A stretch of 64,000 nucleotides of DNA from Clostridia bacterium. Its GTDB lineage: Bacteria > Bacillota > Clostridia > Christensenellales > Pumilibacteraceae. The stretch lies in the NCBI GenBank assembly GCA_022793815.1, contig JAAWDP010000003.1, positions 124,001-188,000 of the forward strand. The letters are read 5' to 3'. The position numbers and the translations under genes were made by a program. How positions within the stretch are numbered: the stretch's first letter is position 1; each line of letters starts with the position of its first letter. Positions 34,139-43,323 of the stretch are shown one piece after another. The notes under the pieces are model-generated. The model made no database searches. It worked only from the letters and a program-made list of their open reading frames with translations, and was not told the origin of the DNA.

Positions 34139-36175
34139 TTATTCTTCGTCGGAAGAAACTTCCTCGCCTGCCTGTTCGGCGGGTTCGGCCTTTTCATCCT
34201 GATGAAGTTGTTGTTCCGCTTGCGCGGGTTCGAGAGTCTCCTCTCCGTCGTCGTCTTCAAGCAGCGGCTGACCGTATTTTTCCCTGAGCTTGTTGAATTC
34301 GCTCATGACCGCGGCGTCTTTGTCCGCCTGCTTTTTGACCTTAGCCGCTTTCTTAGCCTCGACAGCCTGTTTCTCGGCGTCGCTCAATGCGTCGAAGCGC
34401 GCTTTTTCCGCCTGTTCCGCCGCAGCCTTCTTGGCGTCGTTTGCGGCTTTCTTGGCGTCTGCCGCCGCCTGTTTCTCGGCTTGTGCTTTTTGGTACTTGG
34501 CTTCTTCTTCCTCGAAATTCAGACCTTTCTTCTCACAGCGTTTACGCAGTTCATCTTTTCTTGCCTCATCCGCCGCGACCTCGGCTTCCGCCTCTTCGAG
34601 TTTCAGTCTTTGCGCGGGCGGTATATATTCGACGCCCTGCGCGAGAGCTGCGGCTCTTTGGTCTTTGACGATGGCTTTATGGTCGAACTTCGAGAATTTC
34701 TCGACTCCCATAAAAATGAATATCAGCACTATTACGCCGTAGCAGATTGTTTCGCCGCCGATGAACAGCCAGGACATACCTGCCTGCATGGCTTTGGAAG
34801 GACCGTTTACGACGAGTTCGGCATCGTACCCGACTGCGGAAAGCACGAGGTTGAGAACGCCGGTTGCTATACCCGTCATGCCTGCCATTATCGCTCCGTA
34901 TATCGTCATGGTAAAGCCGTCGGTACGGAATTTATGCATTGCTTCCTGATGGTCGAGCACGTCGGCAAGCAGTGCAAGCGACAGATACATCGCAGGCGTC
35001 GAGCCGAGCGCTTTGATTACGAAAGACGTCGTGACGAGAGCGAAATTCTGAGGTGCAATGAAACCTATTGCGCCGCCTATCACGGAAAGAATGGCTCCGA
35101 ACAGAATGGCTTTGCCTTTGCCTATCTTATTGGACAGCGGCCATGCGATGACCATGCCTACTGCGGTGGGAACCGCGCCTATCATGGACAGCAGTCCCTG
35201 CATTTGTCCGCCGAACTTGACGCTGTATGCGCCGTTGTCCGCAAACATCGTATAGCAGTAGTAAGTCTGCGAGACGTTTTTCAACATGCCGCCCAACTGG
35301 TAGAGGAAGAAGAATACAATCATTATCCACCAGTATCCGTCTTTGAAACATGCTTTGACCTGTTTGCCGAGAGGTGCGGCTTTCTTTTGCTCGCTTTCCT
35401 GCGCCGCTCCTTTTGTAAAGGATTCTTCGGTTATTCTTTCGCGAGTGAAATAGTATTCGATGAGCACGCCGAGCGCGGTTATGACGACAAGCGCGATTAC
35501 GAATATTTTCCATGCGTTATACGAGCCAACTCTGTCGCCTTCCTTGAACAAAAGGTCGAGGAAGAACGGAAGTATCATCGAACACAGACCCATTGCGGCA
35601 AGCGCGGTCGCGTTGGATATGGTAGCCAGCAGCGAACGTCCTTTGCTGTTACGCGTCGACAGATTGACGAGCGCGGAATGGGACGTGAAGTAGAACGGAT
35701 ACGCCAATGCAAACCAAAGGTTATAGCCGATTGCGATGAGCACGGTTGTTATTATCTGCGTGTTTCTGCTTTCGAGTTTTGCGGGACTGGGCAAGAACAC
35801 AAACAGCATCAAAAGCGCCAAAATACTTAAAGGCACGGACACCAAAAGCAAGGGTCTGGCTTTACCTGCGCGGGTCTTGCTCTTGTCCATGAGTCTGCCG
35901 ATGAGTATGTTGCCGGCAACGACAAAGATGACGGAAATGACGGGCAGCCACGTAAAGAACCAACTTATCCACCGGTTCATTTGAAGGACGTCGGTCATGT
36001 ATCTGTTGAAGTTTCCCGCCAAAATCGAGTTTGCCAAAAGCGCAAGCGTAGGTCCTATGAAATAGCCCAAGCCGCCTTCCGGAAAAATCTTTACGTTCGC
36101 GGATTTAACCTTGGTGGAAAGAAGAGGCGAGTCGAACACGGACTTCTTCTTTTTTTCCGCATTGTTGTTTTCCAT
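34139..36175 (-). CDS. GPH/MFS-type sugar transporter with a long charged C-terminal tail
   Basis: A 678-residue membrane protein with about 12 hydrophobic segments in the first 510 residues and the family's cytoplasmic loop NILIGRLMDKSKTRAGKARP (about 90-109), as in the glycoside-pentoside-hexuronide cation symporters. It probably imports rhamnose or rhamnosides with a cation. The last 165 residues are an unusual cytoplasmic extension, very rich in Glu, Lys, Ala and Gln and predicted coiled coil, ending in an acidic tail (EEVSSDEE). Family members are usually about 450-500 residues. The start at 36175 has GAAGGAG 8 bases upstream. It lies between rhaD and fucO on the same strand and has its own promoter. 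Confidence 0.85.
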   Translation of the reverse strand: MENNNAEKKKKSVFDSPLLSTKVKSANVKIFPEGGLGYFIGPTLALLANSILAGNFNRYMTDVLQMNRWISWFFTWLPVISVIFVVAGNILIGRLMDKSKTRAGKARPLLLVSVPLSILALLMLFVFLPSPAKLESRNTQIITTVLIAIGYNLWFALAYPFYFTSHSALVNLSTRNSKGRSLLATISNATALAAMGLCSMILPFFLDLLFKEGDRVGSYNAWKIFVIALVVITALGVLIEYYFTRERITEESFTKGAAQESEQKKAAPLGKQVKACFKDGYWWIMIVFFFLYQLGGMLKNVSQTYYCYTMFADNGAYSVKFGGQMQGLLSMIGAVPTAVGMVIAWPLSNKIGKGKAILFGAILSVIGGAIGFIAPQNFALVTTSFVIKALGSTPAMYLSLALLADVLDHQEAMHKFRTDGFTMTIYGAIMAGMTGIATGVLNLVLSAVGYDAELVVNGPSKAMQAGMSWLFIGGETICYGVIVLIFIFMGVEKFSKFDHKAIVKDQRAAALAQGVEYIPPAQRLKLEEAEAEVAADEARKDELRKRCEKKGLNFEEEEAKYQKAQAEKQAAADAKKAANDAKKAAAEQAEKARFDALSDAEKQAVEAKKAAKVKKQADKDAAVMSEFNKLREKYGQPLLEDDDGEETLEPAQAEQQLHQDEKAEPAEQAGEEVSSDEE

Positions 36176-36246
36176 TACATTTTCTCCTTCTAAAAACAAA
36201 TTCAACCTACGGACGCAACCCCGTTTCGCATCCGCACATTGTTTTT

Positions 36247-36275
36247 ATTATAGCGCGTTTGATTTGGCTTGTCAA
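36247..36275 (-). promoter_or_regulatory. Promoter of the transporter gene
   Basis: TTGACA (36270-36275), 17 bases, TATAAT (36247-36252), both consensus. The leader is about 65 bases. Confidence 0.9.
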
Positions 36276-36283
36276 GCAATGTA

Positions 36284-36303
36284 TTTGCGGTTGGTACCGC
36301 AAA
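36284..36303. promoter_or_regulatory. Inverted repeat upstream of the transporter promoter
   Basis: TTTGCGGT and ACCGCAAA with a 4-base centre lie 8 bases upstream of the transporter -35 box and 28 bases after the rhaD stop. It could be an operator or activator site, or a weak rhaD terminator without a T run. Its CCGCAA half resembles the palindrome in the GH78 promoter. Confidence 0.5.
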
Positions 36304-36331
36304 ATGCACGAATTGTGTCAGACGCGGAGTT

Positions 36332-37147
36332 TTATATGTCGAGAAAATCTTTGCGGTAATTCACTTTGAACAGTTCGGCGAGTTTTACCATGTCTTCGTC
36401 TTTAATCGTGTTTATCCGAGGCAGATGACTTGTAAGCATAAAAATCTGCGCCGCCTTTTCCACGGTTTCGATAAGCCCGAAGGTTTCGTCGAGCGTTTTG
36501 CCTGCGCCGTATACGCCGTGCAGCGCCCATATAACCACTCGGAATTCTTTCATTTTTTCGGCAGTTGCCTCGCCTATCTCGTTTGTTCCGCAAAGCATCC
36601 AGGGCAGTACGCCCACTCCCTCGGGGAAAACCGCTATACATTCGGTGCACATTTCCCACAGTGTATGAGAAAACTTTCTCTCGTCGAGCGGATGCACATA
36701 GTTCATTGCAAGCAGGTTTGTCGGGTGCGAATGCATGACGACTCTGTTTGCGCAGTCGACTTTAAGCCGCGCGATATGGCTCATCATGTGCGCGGGAAAT
36801 TCGCTGGTGAATTTGCCGCCGTCACGGTAGCCCCACAGCAGTTTCGCGGTGGCTCCGTCTTTGGATATACGGATTATGCCGAGGTTGGTTTCCGGGTCGG
36901 ATTCGACGTTTTTGAAATATTTGCCCGTACCCGTAACGATGAAACATCTGTCGGCAAGCGGCTTTGCGTCGAAACCCGTCGGTATCTCCCGTACCGCTTT
37001 GTCTATATCGAGATACTCGGCGACCTGCTCTTTATCTATCATGTAACTTATATTGCCGCCGTTGCGCTCGTCCCACCCGAGGCGGTACATATTGGCTGCG
37101 GTACTGCACATGTCGCGGACGAAACCGGCGTCGAAAATATTTTTCAT
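36332..37147 (-). CDS. rhaD: Rhamnulose-1-phosphate aldolase
   Basis: Class II zinc aldolase, 271 residues, which splits L-rhamnulose 1-phosphate into dihydroxyacetone phosphate and L-lactaldehyde. The N-terminal GGNISYMI (about 30-37), the zinc ligands HSHP (about 141-144), the ALHGVYGAG block with the third zinc His (about 212-220) and the length are typical of RhaD. AGGAGG precedes the ATG. It begins 33 bases after rhaA ends and continues the operon GH78-esterase-rhaB-rhaA-rhaD. Its lactaldehyde product is the substrate of the nearby FucO. Confidence 0.95.
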   Translation of the reverse strand: MKNIFDAGFVRDMCSTAANMYRLGWDERNGGNISYMIDKEQVAEYLDIDKAVREIPTGFDAKPLADRCFIVTGTGKYFKNVESDPETNLGIIRISKDGATAKLLWGYRDGGKFTSEFPAHMMSHIARLKVDCANRVVMHSHPTNLLAMNYVHPLDERKFSHTLWEMCTECIAVFPEGVGVLPWMLCGTNEIGEATAEKMKEFRVVIWALHGVYGAGKTLDETFGLIETVEKAAQIFMLTSHLPRINTIKDEDMVKLAELFKVNYRKDFLDI

Positions 37148-37180
37148 TTTATCGTGACCTCCTTGTCACATCGGATTTTT

Positions 37181-38431
37181 TTAAACTCTCTCTTTCAAAA
37201 CCTTTTCTTCATACTTCATAACGTCGGCATAGAAATCGTCCGCGAGATTCTGTCTTGCGAGGTATTCGTTCCATATGTCCGCAAACGGCAGCATTTTCAC
37301 GCTTTCGCGCAACGTCATAAGCCGCGTGAAGTCGCCTTCGCTTTGTGCCTGTTTGAGTAAGTCGTGAGGCTCGCACAGAGCGGCGAGCAGCGCTTTCTGC
37401 ATGGCGCGATGACCTGTAACCCACGCGATTATGCGGTTTACCGACGCGTCGAAATAGTCGAGTCCTATTCTGACCTTTGCGGCGGCGTCGTTACGCACTA
37501 TTTCGCGGGCAATCTCTCTTAACTCGTCGTCCAGAACTACGACGTGGTCGCTGTCCCAGCGCACGGGTCGCGAAACGTGAAGCGCGACGGTATCGTAAAA
37601 TGCGAGCAGCGAAGGGATTTTGTCCGAAACGTATTCGGTAGGATGATAATGACCCGTATCGAGCAGGCAGCAGATACCGCGCCCGGCTGCGTAGTTCTGG
37701 CAGAATTCGCTGCTGCCGACGGTGTAACTTTCCACGCCGATTCCGAACACTTTGGATTCCACTGCGGGTATAACCCATTTTTCGTCGTAGCCGTCGAGCA
37801 TTTCATCGAGCGATTTTTTCAGTCGCAGCCGCGGCGACAGACGGTCGGCGGGCACATCCTTATATCCGTCGGGCGTCCAGATATTGACAAGCGACGGCGA
37901 AGAAAACGCTTTGCCGAGCTCCGCCGCGATTTTAAGCGACGCTCTGCCGTGACGCACCCAGAAAGAGCGGACTTGCTCGTCGGGAGAGGACAGAGTGAGT
38001 CCGTCCTTCATTTTGGGATGAGCGAAGAAAGTCGGATTGAAGTCTATGCCGTCGAGCCCGAGCCTTTTGGCAAAGTCCACCCATTCCGCGAAATGCTTTA
38101 TTTCGTACCCGTCGCGGTCGATTCTGCCCCTGTCCTTTCCGAGCACGGCGTAAGACGCATGCAGGTTAAGGCGTTTTTTACCGGGCATGAGCGAAAAGGC
38201 TTTTTCGGTATCCGCGAAGAGCTCTTCTTTCGTGCGGGCGCGCCCCGGATACGAACCCGTAGTCTGTATTCCGCCCGTAAGGTTTTGCGCACCCTCCAAA
38301 CCGAGTACGTCGTCGCCCTGCCAGCAGTGCACGCTTACGGGGATTTCTTTAAGCGCGTCCATTGCTTTTTCGGTGTTTACGCCTATATCGGCGTAGATTT
38401 TTTTCGCGCTTTCATAGCGTTCGTTTTTCAT
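37181..38431 (-). CDS. rhaA: L-rhamnose isomerase
   Basis: Metal-dependent isomerase converting L-rhamnose to L-rhamnulose. The start at 38431 gives 416 residues, the usual length, beginning MKNERYESAKKIYADIGVNTE; it overlaps the rhaB stop as ATGA and uses the GGAGG within the end of rhaB. Typical RhaA blocks are VHCWQGDDVLGLEG (about 32-45), NLHASYAV, GIDFNPTFFAHPKMKDG, WTPDGYKD, CLLDTGHYHPTEYVSDK and VRWDSDHVVV. The His, Asp and Glu residues that hold the metals are in these blocks and present. It is a central step of the rhamnose pathway encoded here. Confidence 0.96.
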   Translation of the reverse strand: MKNERYESAKKIYADIGVNTEKAMDALKEIPVSVHCWQGDDVLGLEGAQNLTGGIQTTGSYPGRARTKEELFADTEKAFSLMPGKKRLNLHASYAVLGKDRGRIDRDGYEIKHFAEWVDFAKRLGLDGIDFNPTFFAHPKMKDGLTLSSPDEQVRSFWVRHGRASLKIAAELGKAFSSPSLVNIWTPDGYKDVPADRLSPRLRLKKSLDEMLDGYDEKWVIPAVESKVFGIGVESYTVGSSEFCQNYAAGRGICCLLDTGHYHPTEYVSDKIPSLLAFYDTVALHVSRPVRWDSDHVVVLDDELREIAREIVRNDAAAKVRIGLDYFDASVNRIIAWVTGHRAMQKALLAALCEPHDLLKQAQSEGDFTRLMTLRESVKMLPFADIWNEYLARQNLADDFYADVMKYEEKVLKERV

Positions 38432-39807
38432 ACAGTTACCTCCGTGATGTCGAATGATTTTTTTATTATAGCCGCCGATTTCGCCGCGTCTTTCAACTCG
38501 CCCGTTCCGACAGCCTGCATTATTATGTTGCCTACTGCCGTGGCTTCCGACGGACCCGCTATTACTTTTTTGCCGCAAAAGCGTGCGGTAAGTCTATTGA
38601 GCAGTTTATTGTTACAGCCGCCGCCTATCACGTTTACGGCTTCGAATCGGCTGCCCGTGAGTTCTTCGAGCTGTCCGACCGCCTCTTTATAGCTTTGTGC
38701 GAGAGAAGCGAATATGACGTAAGCGATTTCGCCTACGGACAGTTTTTTCCCGACGGCGGCTTCGATTTCGCCTATCATGCTTTTCGGAGCGAGGAAACGC
38801 GAATCGTTGACGTCGACGCGGAGCGGCGTCGGATTTTTCTCCGCCTCGTCCGCAAGAAATGCGAACGAATGAATGTATCCGAGTTCTTCGCGCACGCGCT
38901 GAATCATCCACAGCCCCATGATGTTCTTTTGAAACCTGAACCCGAAATTCAGTCCGCCCTCGTTGCTGTAATTGCACTTCATACTTTCGGCGTCCGTATG
39001 CGCGTTTTCGCAAGGCACTCCGAGCAAGGACCACGTGCCGCTGGATATGTAGCACTGCCCCCTGTCGAGCGGCGCGCCTATCACTGCGGAAGCGGTATCG
39101 TGCGAGGCAACATGCATTACGACGGCGCTGCATCCGACCTTTTCGGCAATCGACGGCAACAGTCTGCCGCACGTTTCGCCCGGTAAAGACAGCGTGCCGA
39201 CGAGCAAAGATTCGTCTATGCCTGCACAGCGCAGAATTTCGGCGTCCCATAAGTGAGTGGACGCATTTACCATTGCCGTGGACGTGGCGTTCGTGTACTC
39301 CTGCTTTTTGACGCCCGTAAGCAGATAACCGAAATAATCGGGCAACATGAGCATGGTTTTCGCATTTGTCGCTCTGCCGCTTAAAATATCGTCGTACAGT
39401 CCGTAGAGAGTGTTGAACGGCTGATACTGTATGCCTGTGCGCGAATATATTTGTTCGAACGGCATAACTTCTTTGTGGAATTTCTCGGCTGCCGCCGCAC
39501 CCCGTCCGTCGCGGTAAGCATACACGGGCGGAATTATTCTGTCGTCCTTATCGAGCAGAACGTAATCGACCGCCCAGGTGTCTATTCCTATACAGTCGGG
39601 AGTATAACCCGTTTCCGATGCAATCTTTATGCCCGTAAGTATTTCTTCGAACAGACGTTCGACGTCCCATACCAATCTGCCGTTAACGTTTTTCATGCCG
39701 TTGGCAAAACGGTAAACTTCTTTTATTTGCATTTTGCCGCCGCTCAGTCTTGCGGCTATATGCCTGCCCGACGAAGCGCCTATGTCTATTGCAAGGTAAG
39801 TATTCAT
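38428..39807 (-). CDS. rhaB: Rhamnulokinase
   Basis: FGGY-family sugar kinase, 459 residues, that phosphorylates L-rhamnulose at C1 with ATP. The N-terminal phosphate-binding AIDIGASSGRHI (about 6-17), GIDTWAVDYVLLD with the catalytic Asp region (about 74-86), the substrate region SGTWSLLGVP (about 252-261) and the nucleotide-binding VIGGGCNNKLLNR (about 392-404) are all present. AAAGGAG precedes the ATG. The start overlaps the esterase stop and the end overlaps rhaA, both by 4 bases, so all three should be translated together. Confidence 0.96.
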   Translation of the reverse strand: MNTYLAIDIGASSGRHIAARLSGGKMQIKEVYRFANGMKNVNGRLVWDVERLFEEILTGIKIASETGYTPDCIGIDTWAVDYVLLDKDDRIIPPVYAYRDGRGAAAAEKFHKEVMPFEQIYSRTGIQYQPFNTLYGLYDDILSGRATNAKTMLMLPDYFGYLLTGVKKQEYTNATSTAMVNASTHLWDAEILRCAGIDESLLVGTLSLPGETCGRLLPSIAEKVGCSAVVMHVASHDTASAVIGAPLDRGQCYISSGTWSLLGVPCENAHTDAESMKCNYSNEGGLNFGFRFQKNIMGLWMIQRVREELGYIHSFAFLADEAEKNPTPLRVDVNDSRFLAPKSMIGEIEAAVGKKLSVGEIAYVIFASLAQSYKEAVGQLEELTGSRFEAVNVIGGGCNNKLLNRLTARFCGKKVIAGPSEATAVGNIIMQAVGTGELKDAAKSAAIIKKSFDITEVTV

Positions 39808-40679
39808 GCTTTCTCCTTTCCGAGCGTTTCTTTTATCGAGTCCGTAACTGCATCCGTGACCGTTTTCGCGTACCGAGTCATTGCGCCGATGCGCGCTGCA
39901 TATATCTTTTTCATGCCGTCCTCGATAAATCCGTGACGCATTTTCGCGTATACCGAAAGCGTTTTCACGCCCGCGCCGAGCAGTCTTTTTTCAAACAGTT
40001 CTGCGTCGCACGCAAGGCGGTCGCCTCTGCACTTTACTATTAGTGTGGGCGGAAACAGGGATAAGGAGGCGTCGTCGGCATAAAGCGGCGATACGAGAGG
40101 GTCTTTACGGTTTTCCCTGCCCTCGCAGTAGATTTCGGCGAACGTATCGAGGGTGCGCGCAGTGAACGTGAACGGATAGAATTTCCTTTTTGAGCCTTTT
40201 TTGTAATTGTCGAGCGCGGGATAGTCAAGCACGAGCATATCGGGGATACGGTTGTTTTCGCCGATGTTCTTCAATGTAAGAGCGGCGGCGAGGTTGGCTC
40301 CCGCACTGTGTCCTATAAGAACCAGTTTTTCGGGGCAGACCTTTTCCGAAAGCATTTCAATCTGCTCGGCGCACTGGTTCAATTGCGTCGGATACGCGCG
40401 TTTGTAAGACAGCGTATAATCGAGAGAGGCGACGCTGTGTCCGCTTGTTTTGTTTAAGTAGGCGCAATACGCGTCCTCATCGTAAACGCTGTTATACAGA
40501 AATCCTCCGCCGTGCACGGTGACGATAAGCGTACTGTCGCCGCGGTAAAACAGCGTCGTAATTTTTTCGCCGCAAATTTCGGAAACGATTTTTTCGCCGT
40601 AGACCGTTCCCTTTTCCGCGGCGGCGCGTCGTTTTATATCCTTTTTGCGAGCATAAGCTTTCAATAATCCGTGCTTCAT
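39804..40679 (-). CDS. Alpha/beta hydrolase (HSL/acetyl-esterase-like)
   Basis: A 291-residue esterase-fold protein of the hormone-sensitive-lipase type: oxyanion motif HGGGF (about 55-59), nucleophile GHSAGAN with Ser near 124, catalytic Asp in the CRGDRLACD region and His in MRHGF near 252. There is no signal peptide, so it acts in the cytoplasm. It lies between the GH78 rhamnosidase gene (3-base gap) and rhaB (ATGA overlap). That position suggests it removes acetyl or aromatic ester groups from imported plant rhamnosides before or after the rhamnosidase acts. The substrate is inferred from context only. Confidence 0.8.
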   Translation of the reverse strand: MKHGLLKAYARKKDIKRRAAAEKGTVYGEKIVSEICGEKITTLFYRGDSTLIVTVHGGGFLYNSVYDEDAYCAYLNKTSGHSVASLDYTLSYKRAYPTQLNQCAEQIEMLSEKVCPEKLVLIGHSAGANLAAALTLKNIGENNRIPDMLVLDYPALDNYKKGSKRKFYPFTFTARTLDTFAEIYCEGRENRKDPLVSPLYADDASLSLFPPTLIVKCRGDRLACDAELFEKRLLGAGVKTLSVYAKMRHGFIEDGMKKIYAARIGAMTRYAKTVTDAVTDSIKETLGKEKA

Positions 40680-40682
40680 TTG

Positions 40683-43247
40683 CTAAGCGGTTCCCTCCGC
40701 AAAACGGTATACGCCGCCGTCAAGCATACGTTTTTCTCCGCTCGGCAGTACCAGTTCGCAATGCGTATTCATGGGTACTTCGACATCTATTTCGAATCTG
40801 CCTTGTACGATACGCCAGCTCGACGAAAGTTTGCCGTAAGGAGTGACCGTACTTGCCGCGGCTCGGGTAAGTCCGCCGCCGACTACGGGCGCGATACGCG
40901 AAGTCTTATACCCCGCCGCGAGCGGTTCGATGCCCGCGACGCGCTTGTAAAGGAAATCGCCGACCGCACCCGACGCATAGTGATTAAAAGAAATCATACC
41001 GCCAGTGCCGTCGCTTTCGCCCGCATTGAGCGTTCCGTCGGATTTGAGTCCGTCCCACCTTTCCCAAATCGTCGTGCCTCCTGCCTTTACTTCGTACAGC
41101 CAAGAGGGACACTCTTCGTTCATGAGCATTTTGTATGCGACGTCGGCTCTGCCGTTGTCGGCGAGTGCGAAAAGAATGTACGGGGTGCCGGGAAAACCCG
41201 TGCCTATTTTATAATCGTTCTTCTCAACCAGCGCGGCGAGATTGTCGGCGGCGGCTTTTGCCGTTTCGGGCGTAAATATGCCGTAATGCAACGGAAGCAC
41301 GTAAGCGGTTTGGAACTGAACTTTAAGTTTTCCTTTTCCGTCGGTGAGCACGTCGCGGTAAGCCGCTTTGACCTTTTCCGACAGTTCGCGGTATTTCTTT
41401 GCGTCGCTGTCTTTGCCGAGAATGCGCGCTATTTCGCCCACCAGTCCGCTTGTGCCTGCAAGCGAAGCGGTTGCCGTCCACGTGCGGCGAGCCTGCCACT
41501 GCGACATTTTGGGAAGGTCGGGACACAGCCAATCGCCGAAATGCAATATGCCCGGCGTATTCCAGATGTATCTTTTTTTGCCGACGCTCAAAAATCCCGC
41601 CCAAAATTTGCAGGCTTTGACGTATTTGCACATGGTGGGATACATTTTTTCGAGCAGTTTTTTATCGCCTCGGGCAAGGTACTCGGCATAAGGGACAAGC
41701 ACGCATGCGTCGCCCCAGAAATCCACCGCCATGACCGGCATGGTTGCCGGAAAACCGTAGCCCTGTACGGGAACGGTGTTGGGGATGCCGCCCGACTTCA
41801 ACTGCTCGTCTTTGACGTCGCCGAGCCACTTTTCCAAAAAGCGCGACATGTCGAAGGCGAAACATGCGGTCGACGCGAACACGGCTATGTCGCCCGTCCA
41901 CCCCATGCGTTCGTCGCGCTGAGGGCAGTCCGTAGGTATATCCATAAAGTTGGATTTCGCGCTCCACATTATATTTTCATGCAAGCGGTTGACGCGCTCG
42001 TCGCTGCACTCGAACGAGCCGATTACATTCATATCGGAATACAGCGCAAGCGCGCTCAATTCGATATTCTTTTCGTCGATACCCTCGACGGACACATAGC
42101 GAAAGCCCATATAGGTAAGGCGCGGACTGTACGTCTGCTTTCCGTCGCGGCAGATATATTCGGCTGTCTGTTTGGCGCTGCGGAGCAGTTTCATGTTCGG
42201 CGTGCCGTCGCCGTTAAGCAATTCGCCATGGCGGAAAATCACCTTTTGACCGTCGCTGCCGTTTATTTCGGCTTTTATAACTCCCGCAAAATTCTGTCCG
42301 AAATCGTAAACAAGCAGGTTCCATACCCTGTTTACAGACACTGGCGTCATGGTTTCGTGCGCCTTGACGGGCGCGCCGAACGCCGCGACGATTCGCGGTT
42401 TTATCTTTATTTTTTCTTTGACGGCGGCATGAAGCGTCCCGTCCTGTGCCGCGTCGATTCTGCCGTCCGCGGTTTCGCCGTCGTAAAAATCGCTTTTGAG
42501 ATATCTGCACGAAGCAGACACGAGCCACGAAGAATCCGTGCCTATCGTTTGTATGCTGCCGTCCGTGTAAACGAGACGCACTTCGGCGAGAAGCGACTGA
42601 CGCGGCGCGGTGATTCGGTTTTTGCGAGTAAACACGAACGAACCGACCGCCCAACCGCCGCCGACGAATGCGGCGAGAGTGCCGCCGCCGCGCAGGTTTT
42701 CGGTAACGTCGTAAACGCAGTACTGCAACGTATGTTTATACGAAGTAAATCCGGGAGCGAAATATTCGTTTCCTATTTTCTCGCCGTCTATTTCGAGCTC
42801 GAATATTCCGAGCGCGGTGCAGTAAATCCTTGCCGAAACCAGCGTTTTTTCGGGGTTCGGTTTTATTTCGCGCACAAAAACCATGGGGCGCGGCGAAACC
42901 TTTTTCTCCGTGAACTTATAATTGCCGTCGGTAATGAACGAACCGCTCCACGGCGTATCCAGTCTGCCCGTTTCGAAGGATATTTCACCGTGCGCGTTTT
43001 CGCCGCCGTCGTCGGCAGCGTCGATTAGCGCGGTGTAACGGGTGAACGGCGCAAGCGGCGCGCCGCCGTAAGAGAGAATTTCGCCGGGAAGAATCTCGGC
43101 GCTCCAATCCCCTACCGTAACGGTAGCCGTCTTTACGTAAGCGCCGTTTCGGTCGGACTCGCAAAAAAAAGAAAAACGGGGGCTGCGGTTATCGGTCACG
43201 CACCCGCTTTCCAGTCCCTCGCATGTAAATCTTTTTATTTTAAACAT
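40683..43247 (-). CDS. Cytoplasmic alpha-L-rhamnosidase (GH78)
   Basis: An 854-residue GH78 enzyme that releases L-rhamnose from plant glycosides or pectic fragments. It opens with the N-terminal beta domains typical of family 78 (CVTDNRSPRFSFF, then the carbohydrate-binding-like segment WSGSFIT to FEL(E)IDGEKIGNEYFAPGFT). The catalytic (alpha/alpha)6 barrel carries TDCPQRDERMGWTGDI with the conserved catalytic acidic cluster near 430-445, and WERWDGLKSDGTLN and FNHYASGAVGDF near 720-750. There is no signal peptide, so rhamnosides must be imported first. First gene of the operon, with a consensus promoter and a GGGAGG site. Confidence 0.93.
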   Translation of the reverse strand: MFKIKRFTCEGLESGCVTDNRSPRFSFFCESDRNGAYVKTATVTVGDWSAEILPGEILSYGGAPLAPFTRYTALIDAADDGGENAHGEISFETGRLDTPWSGSFITDGNYKFTEKKVSPRPMVFVREIKPNPEKTLVSARIYCTALGIFELEIDGEKIGNEYFAPGFTSYKHTLQYCVYDVTENLRGGGTLAAFVGGGWAVGSFVFTRKNRITAPRQSLLAEVRLVYTDGSIQTIGTDSSWLVSASCRYLKSDFYDGETADGRIDAAQDGTLHAAVKEKIKIKPRIVAAFGAPVKAHETMTPVSVNRVWNLLVYDFGQNFAGVIKAEINGSDGQKVIFRHGELLNGDGTPNMKLLRSAKQTAEYICRDGKQTYSPRLTYMGFRYVSVEGIDEKNIELSALALYSDMNVIGSFECSDERVNRLHENIMWSAKSNFMDIPTDCPQRDERMGWTGDIAVFASTACFAFDMSRFLEKWLGDVKDEQLKSGGIPNTVPVQGYGFPATMPVMAVDFWGDACVLVPYAEYLARGDKKLLEKMYPTMCKYVKACKFWAGFLSVGKKRYIWNTPGILHFGDWLCPDLPKMSQWQARRTWTATASLAGTSGLVGEIARILGKDSDAKKYRELSEKVKAAYRDVLTDGKGKLKVQFQTAYVLPLHYGIFTPETAKAAADNLAALVEKNDYKIGTGFPGTPYILFALADNGRADVAYKMLMNEECPSWLYEVKAGGTTIWERWDGLKSDGTLNAGESDGTGGMISFNHYASGAVGDFLYKRVAGIEPLAAGYKTSRIAPVVGGGLTRAAASTVTPYGKLSSSWRIVQGRFEIDVEVPMNTHCELVLPSGEKRMLDGGVYRFAEGTA

Positions 43248-43294
43248 AGTCGCCTCCCGAGTACGGACTTCGATTACGACCTCTCCCGTACATA

Positions 43295-43323
43295 ATTATA
43301 AACCGCATTGCGGCATTTGTCAA
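43295..43323 (-). promoter_or_regulatory. Rhamnose operon promoter with palindrome in the spacer
   Basis: TTGACA (43318-43323), 17 bases, TATAAT (43295-43300), both consensus. The spacer holds CCGCAATGCGG, an 11-base palindrome around one base, placed where a bound repressor would block RNA polymerase. Confidence 0.85.

Noticed and set aside
33554..35830. A 758-codon open frame on the plus strand
   Set aside because: It lies opposite fucO and the transporter gene, which have clear homology. Its composition (His, Tyr, Cys, Arg-rich) is that of an antisense shadow.
40671..43028. A 785-codon plus-strand frame
   Set aside because: Antisense to the GH78 gene; no ribosome site and no recognisable motif.
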